Origin: Streptomyces sp. R28
GTDB lineage: Bacteria > Actinomycetota > Actinomycetes > Streptomycetales > Streptomycetaceae
Direction: 5' to 3'
Length of the DNA: 64,000 bases
Assembly: GCF_041052385.1 (NCBI RefSeq)
Contig: NZ_CP163439.1
Coordinates: forward strand, 9,475,001 to 9,539,000
The notes beneath the pieces are model-generated. The model saw only the letters and a list, made by a program, of their open reading frames with translations, was not told where the DNA came from and did not search any database. Positions 9,626-17,742 of this stretch are shown piece by piece (the first letter of the stretch is position 1; each line of letters begins with the position of its first letter). The translations under genes and the position numbers were made by a program.

Positions 9626-10600
9626 TCAGGCGCGCAGGGCGACGCCGAAACGGGTCTTCATCCGGCGCAGTTCCCACAGCGAGACGGCGGTCACCGACAG
9701 CGGTCCACCCAGCGTGGAGCAGAACTGGACGATGGGTGGGCCCTTCGGCATGCCGTCGCCGATCAGGCTGAAGGCCGCGAACACCCACACCAGGGTCAGG
9801 GTGAGGATGGGCGGCAGCATCGGGTGGACCTGGGCGCTGTTGAAGGCACTGCGGGCCGAATACAGCGACGCCATGAAGAAGAAGGGAAAGCCCCACACGA
9901 TTACGATCAGCGAGGCGACGGCCAGTACGTACTCCCACCAGCTCTTCCCGTCGTCGGCGTTGACGGTCCGGGCCGTCAGGACGAGGGTTCCGCCGATGAC
10001 GACCAACGCCAGCACGTACCAGCCGACCGCTTTGAGCGGAGCGCGCAGCCGGGAGCGCAGATGCGGCCGCAGGTGCGGGGGCGCGTAGTAGATGAATCCC
10101 ATGATGACCAGGGGCGCGGCGATGATCAGCACGAACGGGGCGACGATGAGTTGGGCGGCACCGCCGGCCGCCGCGTCCTTCCAGCGGTTCGGGTCCACGT
10201 TGTAGGCGAGGATCAGGGCGATGGTGGCGGCGGCACCGAGCACCGTGCGGGCCAGCTGGACGCGGTCCACGGTGCGGTCCTCGATCCGGCCGTCGCCCTC
10301 CTGCACGAAGAGCCTGGTGGCAACGCGGTGCGCGGAGCGCAGGATCGCGCCGACGAGCCCGAAGGGAGCGCCGAACGACAGGCAGCCGCGGCGGCGCCGG
10401 GCGGCGGGCATCGTGGGCTGGGGGCCATAGGGGTACGGAGGCTGGTTCGGGTACGGGTACGGGCCCGGATGCGGTGGTGGCGGACCGTACGGGGTGCCCT
10501 GCGGTGGTCCGTAGGTAGCGCCCCAGCCGCCCTGGCCTCCCGGTCCGTTGCCGCCAGGCTGACCCGGGCCGTTTCCCGGGCCCCATCCCCCCGTAGCCAT
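9626..10600 (-). CDS. Multi-pass membrane protein with Pro/Gly-rich N-terminus
   Basis: Protein of 324 residues that I cannot assign to a named family. The first 65 residues are low-complexity Gly, Pro and Tyr (repeated YPYP and GPPP elements), a cytoplasmic tail common in actinobacterial membrane proteins. A basic patch ARRRRGC follows. About five or six hydrophobic segments fill residues 105-310, including one near RTVLGAAATIALILAY and another near LIVAPFVLIIAAPLVIMGFIYY. The start ATG at 10600 is preceded on its strand by GAACGGGGAG. It stands alone, transcribed away from the decayed ISL3 fragment. Confidence 0.8.
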   Translation of the reverse strand: MATGGWGPGNGPGQPGGNGPGGQGGWGATYGPPQGTPYGPPPPHPGPYPYPNQPPYPYGPQPTMPAARRRRGCLSFGAPFGLVGAILRSAHRVATRLFVQEGDGRIEDRTVDRVQLARTVLGAAATIALILAYNVDPNRWKDAAAGGAAQLIVAPFVLIIAAPLVIMGFIYYAPPHLRPHLRSRLRAPLKAVGWYVLALVVIGGTLVLTARTVNADDGKSWWEYVLAVASLIVIVWGFPFFFMASLYSARSAFNSAQVHPMLPPILTLTLVWVFAAFSLIGDGMPKGPPIVQFCSTLGGPLSVTAVSLWELRRMKTRFGVALRA

Positions 10601-10894
10601 GCCACTCCCCGTTCAATCTCGGCCAGTTGCTGTGTGTGTCCTGTGGTGCCAGGCGCAGTGTAGTGGCACATCGGGTGACAGAGGCTGTGCTCGTTGCCGG
10701 TCGCAACGCTTTGCCCGTCGCGCCAGATAGGTGCATACCCGCAAGCCGCGGGGCCACCAGTCCTCGTGGCCCGGTTTCGAGTCGTATGCGTATCCCGACC
10801 CGTCCCGGACCAGGCGGAGTTGGACATGCCCGCAGGGGTGGGTGAGGTGGTCGCGCCAAGGGCGGAAGGCCAGCAGGCCTGCGGCGAGGAGGAG
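10601..10894. other. Intergenic stretch, no gene recognised
   Basis: About 295 bases between the start of the minus-strand membrane protein and the ISL3 remnant. It should contain the promoter of the membrane protein gene, but no convincing -35/-10 pair was seen. Confidence 0.4.
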
Positions 10895-11050
10895 CGGGCA
10901 GGACGATCTGTCGAGCCTTCAACCCTCGCCGCGGGCATCGACCGCGACCGCGACGCCGTCATCGCTGGCCTGGGACTCATGTGTTGCCGAAGGGCAGGTC
11001 AACCGGATCAAGATACTCAAGCGCCAGATGATCGGCCGGCGCGGTAGCAG
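10895..11050 (+). pseudogene. ISL3-family transposase C-terminal remnant
   Basis: A short decayed piece of an ISL3-type transposase on the plus strand. One frame gives DDLSSLQ (about 10903-10923) and the next gives LAAGIDRDRDAVIAGLGL (about 10925-10978). A return to the first frame gives EGQVNRIKILKRQMIGR (about 10990-11040). In intact ISL3 transposases these form one continuous C-terminal block ending in VEGxVNRIKxxKRQMxGRAG. Two frameshifts and the missing bulk of the gene show it is dead. Confidence 0.72.
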
Positions 11051-11569
11051 GCACCGGTCCTCCACGGTGAGTGATGGGTTGGCGTGGGTGTGTGGGCTGT
11101 TCATCTCGCCGAACCGGCTGTCGAGTTCACCGCGCCAGTCGGTCAACGCCGCGGTGATGCGGTCTTCGAGGGTGCTCTCTGCAAACGCCCGCACCCTCCG
11201 CAGCCGTCGCGTGCTTGCCATGGCGGTAGCCAGGCTGCTCGCAGCGGCGCAGGCGTGTTGCCTACCCCGCAGGGCACGAGGAGCGCTTGGTCCATCGCTC
11301 CTCTGCCATCCGAAGACCATCGTCATGGGCGGCGAATGTCATTGGGTGTCACGCCTGCGGTGACCACAACGAAGTGCGCTCTCGACATGTCTGTGGCCGA
11401 GCGACCGACCACTTCGTGAGGTTGGGACTGATCGGCCATGACGCTCTGGGTCCCGGAAGGCCCGTGTGTGGAGTGCGCTGCCACCCCGGCATTCCGGGGT
11501 GGCTGCTGATTCCCCTGCCCGACCTCGGTGCTGGCGGGGCCGGGGCCGGAACAGGGACCGTGCTGTGGC
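11051..11569. other. Intergenic or decayed stretch downstream of RNase J
   Basis: About 520 bases with no gene I can support. A 135-codon open frame on the minus strand (10919-11326) runs through it, but it also crosses the ISL3 remnant and shows no recognisable domain. Confidence 0.4.
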
Positions 11570-13255
11570 TCAGGCGTCGATGATGACGGGGATGATGAGG
11601 GGCTTGCGGCGGTGGGTGCGGAACGCCCAGTTCGCCACGGCGCGAGCCAGCAGCTGTTCGAGTTGGTGCGCGTCCCCGACGCCTTCCGCGGCCGCTTTGG
11701 CCAGCGTCTTCTCGATGACGGGGATGACCGCCTCGAAGGTGGTGTCGTCGTGGACGAAGCCGCGGGCCAGGAAGTCGGGGGCCTCGGCGAGGGCGCCGGT
11801 GTCCGCGTCGACGATCGCCACCACCGTGACCACGCCTTCGGCGGCGAGGGTGAGGCGGTCCTTCAGCGAGGCTTCGGTGGCTCCGCCGACTTCCATGCCG
11901 TCCACGTAGACGTTGCCGGCGGGGACCTTGCCGGTGATGGACGCGCGCCCGTCGACGAGGTCGACGACGACGCCGTCCTCGGCGATGACGACCCGGTCGG
12001 GGTCGACGCCGGTACGGATGGCGAGGTCGGCGTTGGCCCGCAGGTGGCGCCATTCGCCGTGCACGGGCATGACGTTGCGGGGCTTGACGATGTTGTAGCA
12101 GTAGACGAGTTCGCCGGCGCTGGCATGCCCGGAGACGTGCACCTTGGCGTTGCCCTTGTGGACCACGTGGGCGCCCCACCGGGTGAGTCCGTTGATCACC
12201 CGGTAGATGGCGTTCTCGTTGCCGGGGATGAGGGAGCTGGCGAGCAGGACGGTGTCGCCCTTGCCGATGCGGATCATGTGGTCGCGGTTGGCCATTCGTG
12301 ACAGCGCGGCCATCGGTTCGCCCTGGGAGCCGGTGCACACCAGAGTGATCTTGTGGTCCGGGAGCTTCTCCAGCTCCTTGGTGCTCACGACCAGACCGGA
12401 CGGGACCTTCAGATAGCCCAGGTCACGGGCGATGCCCATGTTGCGGACCATCGAACGGCCGACGAAGGCGACCTTGCGGCCGTGCTGGTGGGCGGCGTCC
12501 AGGACCTGCTGGATGCGGTGCACATGGCTGGCGAAGCTGGAGACGATGACCCGGCGCGGCGCGGTGCGCATCACCTGTTCGATCGCCGGGTTCAGCTCAC
12601 GCTCGGAGGTGGTGAAGCCGGGTACTTCGGCGTTGGTGGAGTCGGTGAGGAACAGGTCCACGCCCTCCTCGCCGAGGCGGGCGAAGGCGCGCAGATCGGT
12701 AATGCGGTCGTCGAGAGGGAACTGGTCCATCTTGAAGTCGCCGGTGTGCAGCACCATCCCGGCCCGGGTGCGGAGCGCGACCGCGAGACTGTCCGGGATG
12801 GAGTGGTTGACCGCGACGAACTCGCAGTCGAAGGGCCCGAAGCCGCGCCGGTCGCCCTCCCGCACCCGCACCGTGCGCGGCCGGATGCCGTGTTCCTTGA
12901 GTTTGGCCTCCAGAAAGGCCAGCGTGAGCTTGGAGCCGACGACGGGAATGTCGGACCGCTCGCGCAGCAGGTACGGCACGCCGCCGATGTGGTCCTCGTG
13001 GCCGTGGGTGAGAACCACGGCCACGATGTCGTCCAGCCGGTCCCGGATCGAGGTGAAGTCCGGGAGGATCACGTCCACGCCGGGCTGGGTCTCCTCGGGG
13101 AACAGCACGCCGCAGTCGACGATGAGCAGCTTGCCGGCGTGCTCGAAGACGGTCATGTTGCGGCCGATCTCACCCAGGCCGCCCAGGGCGATGACCCGCA
13201 GCCCTCCTTCGGGAAGGGGTGGGGCGGCTTTCAGTTCGGGGTGCGGATGACTCAT
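11570..13255 (-). CDS. rnj: Ribonuclease J
   Basis: Metallo-beta-lactamase/beta-CASP endo- and 5'-exoribonuclease for rRNA and mRNA maturation, 561 residues, the usual length. The Zn-binding motif is LTHGHEDHIGG (about residues 79-89) and the next His motif is VNHSIPDS. The metal-bridging Asp is in LHTGDFKMD. The beta-CASP part contains FASHVHRIQQV and CTGSQGEPMAALSRMA, and HVSGHAS and MPVHGEWRHL follow. A C-terminal RNase J extension (about 450-561) is present. The gene stands alone among decayed sequence and not after dapA, where the main Streptomyces rnj normally sits, so it may be a second copy. Confidence 0.95.
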   Translation of the reverse strand: MSHPHPELKAAPPLPEGGLRVIALGGLGEIGRNMTVFEHAGKLLIVDCGVLFPEETQPGVDVILPDFTSIRDRLDDIVAVVLTHGHEDHIGGVPYLLRERSDIPVVGSKLTLAFLEAKLKEHGIRPRTVRVREGDRRGFGPFDCEFVAVNHSIPDSLAVALRTRAGMVLHTGDFKMDQFPLDDRITDLRAFARLGEEGVDLFLTDSTNAEVPGFTTSERELNPAIEQVMRTAPRRVIVSSFASHVHRIQQVLDAAHQHGRKVAFVGRSMVRNMGIARDLGYLKVPSGLVVSTKELEKLPDHKITLVCTGSQGEPMAALSRMANRDHMIRIGKGDTVLLASSLIPGNENAIYRVINGLTRWGAHVVHKGNAKVHVSGHASAGELVYCYNIVKPRNVMPVHGEWRHLRANADLAIRTGVDPDRVVIAEDGVVVDLVDGRASITGKVPAGNVYVDGMEVGGATEASLKDRLTLAAEGVVTVVAIVDADTGALAEAPDFLARGFVHDDTTFEAVIPVIEKTLAKAAAEGVGDAHQLEQLLARAVANWAFRTHRRKPLIIPVIIDA

Positions 13256-13576
13256 ACCTTGACGTTACCCGGAGAGTGGGACGGGTGATCAATTGCCTGT
13301 GCGATCTCTCCTTCCGACGGAGCGGGGCACCCGCAGTGGATGCCCCGGGATGACCGCGTTGCGTCGTAGGTCCGGTACAAGGAGTAGTGAAGGCGCTGGT
13401 CTGGCCCTTGAGATCTCTGACCGGGGTGTCTTGCTCACGCTGTGTCGACCGCTGGCTTGGGGATGGTGCGTTGCTGGTGCCGGGTTGGCCGGGTGTGTCT
13501 CGATATGTCTCGATAGGGGCTCGCCGACCAGCCAGGCGTTGTCACGGTTCTGACCGGCCGTGCAGTCCGGTGCCGG
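13256..13576. other. Intergenic stretch upstream of RNase J
   Basis: About 320 bases. It must hold the RNase J promoter (read leftwards). No conserved gene or clear regulatory repeat was seen. Confidence 0.4.
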
Positions 13577-13960
13577 CTACGCGATGCGCCATCGGCCCGG
13601 CCCGGCAGACACGCCGTCCGTGCTTCCGGGGTGAGGTCGCGGTCCACGGCCTGCAGATCTTCTTGAGGCTGCCGAAGGTTCGGGGAGGACGACATGCCGT
13701 AGCGGCGCGGTCAGGTCGATACTGCCGATGGCGAGGCTGCGTCCGTCGGGACCGAACGCGAGCGAATACACGTTGTCGGAATGTCCGATCAGGGGGACGT
13801 GGGTCTTGCCGGATGCGACGTCCCGCTGATCCCGATCGACCGCGTGCACGATCAGAGGCCGCACTACTCCGGAAAACACCGACGGCGCGGGATCCTCGTT
13901 CTCCACCACGCCGAAACCCCGAGCTACCAAGGGTGAGAAAAGCTCAGCCATGCCGACCGA
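13577..13960 (-). pseudogene. WD40-repeat protein fragment
   Basis: The minus strand at about 13690-13800 reads PLIGHSDNVYSLAFGPDGR followed by SLAIGSID. That is one WD40 blade (GHxxxVxSVAFSPDGRxLAxGSxD) without the closing WD and without neighbouring blades. Flanking codons in the same frame show no further repeat. I read it as a relic of a larger WD40 protein, facing the sigma factor gene. Confidence 0.5.
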
Positions 13961-14033
13961 CCCCAGTGATGAGTTTTCGCGCCCGCACCCGTCACACCTA
14001 CGACGGGACACGACGAGGCGGAAGGATGACGTG

Positions 14034-15032
14034 ATGAGCGCGGACACGCGGCTGGAGGAGCTGGGCGTAAGCGGTCTGGGCGAGATCGACGAGCCGGCGT
14101 TCTCGGGGCTGGCGGAGCGGCACCGGCGGGAGCTGCATGTGCACTGCTACCGCATGCTCGGGTCGTTCGAGGACGCGGAGGACACCGTGCAGGAGACGTT
14201 CCTCCGTGCCTGGCGGCGGCGGGAGACCTTCGAGGGGCGGTCGACGTTCCGCGCCTGGCTGTACCGGATCGCCACCAACGCCTGCCTGGACCTGCTCGCC
14301 AAGTGCCGCCCGGAGCCTGCGACCGGCGGCGAGGTGCTGTGGCTGCAGCCCTACCCGGACCGGCTGCTCGACGAGCTGCCCGCGGGCGACGCGGACGAGC
14401 CGGAGACCGTCGCCGTCGCGCGGGAGACGATCGAGCTGGCGTACCTGGTCGCAGTCCAGCACCTCGCGCCGCGCCCGCGGGCCGTGCTGATCCTGCGGGA
14501 CGTGCTCGGCTGGCCGGCGAAGGACGTCGCGGAGGTCCTCGGGGACTCCGTCAACTCCGTGAACAGCGCGCTGCAGCGGGCCCGTGCCGGTATGCGGGAG
14601 CACCTGCCCGCCGAGCGGCAGGACTGGACAGGCGGCGAACAGGACGCCGGGACGCGCGAGCTGGTGCGCCGCTATACCGACGCCAGCGTGGCCACCGACA
14701 TCCCGGTGCTCGCCTCGATGCTGCGGGACGACATCCGCTGCTCGATGCCGCCCACGCCGGGCCTGTACGTCGGCCGCGACGCGGTGGTGAACGACTGGGT
14801 CGAGGGCGGCTTCGAGGGCATGAAGGGCCTGCGCGGCGTCCTCACCTCCGTGAACCGGCAGCCCGCCGTCGCCTTCTACCAATGGCAGAAGGGGGAGGGC
14901 GCGTACCTGCCGCTGACGATCGACGTCCTGCGCGTCACCGGTGGGGCGATCGCCGAGATCATCACGTTCCACGACGACCGGTTCCCACGGCTCGGGCTGC
15001 CGGAGCGCCTGCCGGCGGACGGCACGGAGTAG
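14034..15032 (+). CDS. ECF RNA polymerase sigma factor with C-terminal SnoaL-like domain
   Basis: Extracytoplasmic-function sigma-70 factor of 332 residues, SigJ-like or TIGR02960-like. Region 2 (about 25-95) has HCYRMLGSFEDAEDTVQETF and FRAWLYRIATNACLDLL. Region 4 (about 140-195) has the helix-turn-helix WPAKDVAEVLGDSVNSVNSAL. Residues 205-325 form a SnoaL_2/NTF2-like domain (YTDASVATDIPVLASMLRDD). In this class the C-terminal domain replaces a membrane anti-sigma factor, and none is encoded next door. Start at ATG 14034 with GTG 14031 as alternative; the GGAAGGA site at 14020-14026 serves both. Confidence 0.93.
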   Translation: MSADTRLEELGVSGLGEIDEPAFSGLAERHRRELHVHCYRMLGSFEDAEDTVQETFLRAWRRRETFEGRSTFRAWLYRIATNACLDLLAKCRPEPATGGEVLWLQPYPDRLLDELPAGDADEPETVAVARETIELAYLVAVQHLAPRPRAVLILRDVLGWPAKDVAEVLGDSVNSVNSALQRARAGMREHLPAERQDWTGGEQDAGTRELVRRYTDASVATDIPVLASMLRDDIRCSMPPTPGLYVGRDAVVNDWVEGGFEGMKGLRGVLTSVNRQPAVAFYQWQKGEGAYLPLTIDVLRVTGGAIAEIITFHDDRFPRLGLPERLPADGTE

Positions 15033-15554
15033 CCCGGTGCGGGGACGCTCGCGCCGCGCGATGGCGCGCGCGTCGCGGTGGTCGCGGCGCAGCGGTGCGA
15101 CGCGTTCGCCGTCGTCACGCGCGGGCGGGTACAGCTGGAGCTGCACGACGGCGAGCCCGGGCCGGTCCTCGGACGCGACGCAGGGTTCTGGCTCCGTGCC
15201 CGCCGGGTTTCGTTCCGGTGGGTTCATCCGGTGCCCTCCCCGGGGTCGAGGGCGACCGGTAGCCGCTTGAAGCTTCCCCCCCGGGACGCGCACTGCCCGG
15301 CCGCGCCCACGGCTCACCGCGGCCCGCATCCGCCAATCGTCGCAGCAGTCCTCACCCTGGGGCGGCACCTCTGAAAGAGCTCGTGGATGGAGTGGCCGGC
15401 GGCACTTCGCGAGGCAGCACAGAACAGTGCCACAGGGCTGGCCGAGGTGGAGACGCTGATCCTGAAGGTTTGGGCGCACAACTCGGAATCGTTGTTGGAG
15501 GTCAGCTTGGGGGCCTGCGTCCTGCGCGCCGGCAGCTACCCGAGGCTTTCGGCG
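15033..15554. other. Decayed stretch after sigma factor
   Basis: No intact gene. Bases 15060-15190 in one plus frame read like a cupin strand pair (VVTRGRVQLELHDGEPGPVL and a following FWLR) without a start or the rest of the domain, so a cupin or AraC-type remnant is possible. Bases 15387-15550 hold another open frame of normal codon bias (LREAAQNSATGLAEVETLIL) that I cannot assign. Confidence 0.35.
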
Positions 15555-15954
15555 TCAGCGATCGCCGCCTCCTCGCTGACCGTGCTCGCTCGGCCACGTA
15601 GAGCAGCAGCGCGCGTTCGCCGTGTCGCGCACTCTCACCGCGGCCAGGCCGGCGTCACCGGAGGCGGCGACACCCGCGTGCACGGCGTACGGCAGGGGTG
15701 TGAGTATCGAGCCGCGTACGTCCAGGACGTGCGGCCTCCAGCCGCCGGTAGTCCGCCAGTACCGAACCCCGCAGATCCTCGGCACCACCGGGCCAGTCAC
15801 CGCCCCAGCCCCCGATCCACGCGAAGGAGCCGCCGGTCACCCCGGGCGCCGGTGCGGTTGCCCGGTCGATCAGGGGCACCGGCGCTCCACAGCGCGCCAG
15901 GTGGTGCGCCACGGACGCGCCGTCGATCCCGGCGCCGACCACGACGACGGACAT
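15555..15954 (-). pseudogene. FAD-dependent oxidoreductase (DAO family) N-terminal remnant
   Basis: At 15954 a reading frame begins MSVVVVGAGIDGASVAHHLA, the FAD-binding GxGxxG Rossmann motif of DAO-type oxidoreductases. It continues with GGSFAWIGGWGGDWP. After about 80 codons the frame drifts into arginine-rich sequence and stops. A second frame lower down (about 15600-15740, HVLDVRGSILTPLPYAVHAG) may be a further piece. An intact family member has 350-400 residues, so this is a broken gene. It would be read in the same direction as the NUDIX gene and begins 20 bases beyond its stop. Confidence 0.62.
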
Positions 15955-15974
15955 GCCCGCGGCCCCCTCGGCGG

Positions 15975-16511
15975 TCAGATCACGCAGCCCACATGCGCCA
16001 GCGCCTGCTTCAGCAGCACCCCGTGCCCGCCCGGCATCTCGCTCTGCACCGCCGGCGACAGGGCCTCCTGCGGGCTGAACCAGACCAGGTCGAGGGCGTC
16101 CTGGCGGGGGCGGCAGTCGCCGGTGACCGGGACGACGTAGGCGAGGGACACCGCGTGCTGGCGCGGGTCGTGGTACGGCGTGATGCCCTGGGTCGGGAAG
16201 TACTCCGCCACGGTGAACGGCTGCAGCGAGGTCGGGACGCGGGGGAGCGCCACCGGGCCGAGGTCCTTCTCCAGGTGGCGCAGGAGGGCGTCGCGGACGC
16301 GCTCGTGGTGCAGCACGCGGCCGGAGACCAGGGTCCGGCTGACCGTTCCGTCCGGTCCCATGCGCAGCAGGAGGCCGACGCTGGTGACCTCGCCGCTGTC
16401 GTCGACGCGCACGGGCACGGCCTCGACGTACAGGATCGGCATGCGGGCGCGCGCCATCTCCAGATCGTCGGGGGACAGCCAGCCGGGCGTGGTTTCGGTC
16501 ATGTCAGACAT
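15975..16511 (-). CDS. NUDIX hydrolase family protein (DUF4916-like)
   Basis: Protein of 178 residues that reads as a DUF4916-type NUDIX-fold protein: WLSPDDLEMARARMPILYVEAV at the start and VGLLLRMGPDGTVSRTLVSGRV in the middle. The canonical NUDIX box GX5EX7REUXEEXGU is not intact; the corresponding helix reads HERVRDALLRHLEKDLG. Phosphohydrolase activity is therefore not assured. It is the last gene of the minus-strand group that begins with the glutamine-synthetase-like gene, 33 bases after the amidohydrolase stop. Confidence 0.78.
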   Translation of the reverse strand: MSDMTETTPGWLSPDDLEMARARMPILYVEAVPVRVDDSGEVTSVGLLLRMGPDGTVSRTLVSGRVLHHERVRDALLRHLEKDLGPVALPRVPTSLQPFTVAEYFPTQGITPYHDPRQHAVSLAYVVPVTGDCRPRQDALDLVWFSPQEALSPAVQSEMPGGHGVLLKQALAHVGCVI

Positions 16512-16544
16512 TGCTTGATCATACTTTCCGGGAATTGCGAACGC

Positions 16545-17741
16545 TCAGTCGCGGGGCTGACAGCGTTCGGGGGCGGGACCAGGGGCGGGATCAGGGGCCG
16601 GGACGGGGTCGGGTGAGGGAAATCCGTAGAGGCGGCGGGCGTTGTCGCCGGCCGCCCACGCCGCGATCCGCAGCGCGTCCGGCAGGCTCAGTTCGTCGGC
16701 GTCCACCCGGTCCTGGAGCAGGTCGCCCAGGCCGCGGCGGAACGCCAGTGCGCCGAGCCGGTAGAACTCGGCCAGACCATACGCGTCAGAGCTGTACAGC
16801 AGCTTGCGGAACGGGGTGATCTCCGTCGCCTCCGCCAGGATCGCCCCGGACCGGGCGGGGCCGACGTGGTGCAGGGTGAGGCCCACGTCCAGGTACACCT
16901 GCTCGAAGACCGCTGCCAGGTAGGCGGCCTGGCGCAGGTACGGCCAGCAGTGCAGGAGCAGGACGGGGATCGTGCCGTCGGTGAGGTGCAGCCAGTCCGT
17001 CAGGTGGGTGGGGTCCACCCGGTGCAGGCGGATGTCGTTGTCGCCGAATCCGGTGTGCAGCTGGAGGGGGAGTCCCAGGTCGACCGCCGTCCACAGCAGG
17101 TGCCGTACCAGGACCGGGTCGGCCAGCCTGCCGCCGTTCGCCGGCCGGTGCCGGGCCGCCTCGGTGACCTCCGCCTCCGAGGGGCGTGCCGGGTCCAGGT
17201 CGAAGCCGGTACGGTAGGCGCCCACCGACTTCACGGCCACCACGCCCGGACGTCGCACGGCTTCCTCGGCGGCCGTGCGGAAGGCGGTGGCGTAGGCGTC
17301 CGGCTCGACTCCCTCGGCCATCACTGCTTCGGCGACCGTTTCCAGTCGTACGACCTCGTACGCGGTCGCGTCGGCGGTCTCCGCCAGTTCCGCCGGTGTG
17401 GTGATGCGGTGCGGGGTGTACCCCGTGTCGACGCAGAACGTCCCGGTTCCGGCGGCGGCCAGGAACCGGCGGTTCACCTCGTGTGCGCCGAGCTCCGCGC
17501 GCCGGGTCAGGTAGACATCGGCGGGGGCGTGGCGCGGCAGATCGAGCAGGGGTGCGCAGTGGCGGCGTACGGCCACGCCGGCCGGGGTGTCGAAGGGCGA
17601 GATGCCGGGCCAGGGCTCGCCCTCGGTGAGCAGGGACTCGAAGCCGTCCCTGTCCAGGTCGGCGGTGACGACCCCGTGGCAGTGATGGTCCACCAGCGGC
17701 AGCGCGGCGAGGGCCTCGTGGACCGGCGCTGTGGCACTCAT
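16545..17741 (-). CDS. Amidohydrolase (FluG/NodGS N-terminal-domain type)
   Basis: Metal-dependent TIM-barrel hydrolase of the amidohydrolase-2 type, 398 residues. Metal ligands are visible in LVDHHCHGVV (residues 16-25) and LQLHTGFGDND. Further ligand motifs are LLLHCWPYLRQA and YSSDAYGLAEFY. The last 22 residues are an Asp-Pro-rich tail (SPDPVPAPDPAPGPAP). The ATG at 17741 lies one base after the stop of the glutamine-synthetase-like gene, so the two are surely co-translated. In fungal FluG and plant NodGS an amidohydrolase of this type is fused to a glutamine-synthetase-like domain. By inference it hydrolyses a gamma-glutamyl or related amide made or used by its partner. Confidence 0.88.
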   Translation of the reverse strand: MSATAPVHEALAALPLVDHHCHGVVTADLDRDGFESLLTEGEPWPGISPFDTPAGVAVRRHCAPLLDLPRHAPADVYLTRRAELGAHEVNRRFLAAAGTGTFCVDTGYTPHRITTPAELAETADATAYEVVRLETVAEAVMAEGVEPDAYATAFRTAAEEAVRRPGVVAVKSVGAYRTGFDLDPARPSEAEVTEAARHRPANGGRLADPVLVRHLLWTAVDLGLPLQLHTGFGDNDIRLHRVDPTHLTDWLHLTDGTIPVLLLHCWPYLRQAAYLAAVFEQVYLDVGLTLHHVGPARSGAILAEATEITPFRKLLYSSDAYGLAEFYRLGALAFRRGLGDLLQDRVDADELSLPDALRIAAWAAGDNARRLYGFPSPDPVPAPDPAPGPAPERCQPRD

Positions 17742-17742
17742 G

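Noticed and set aside
10919..11326. 135-codon minus frame in the gap before RNase J
   Set aside because: No recognisable domain and it crosses the ISL3 remnant on the other strand.
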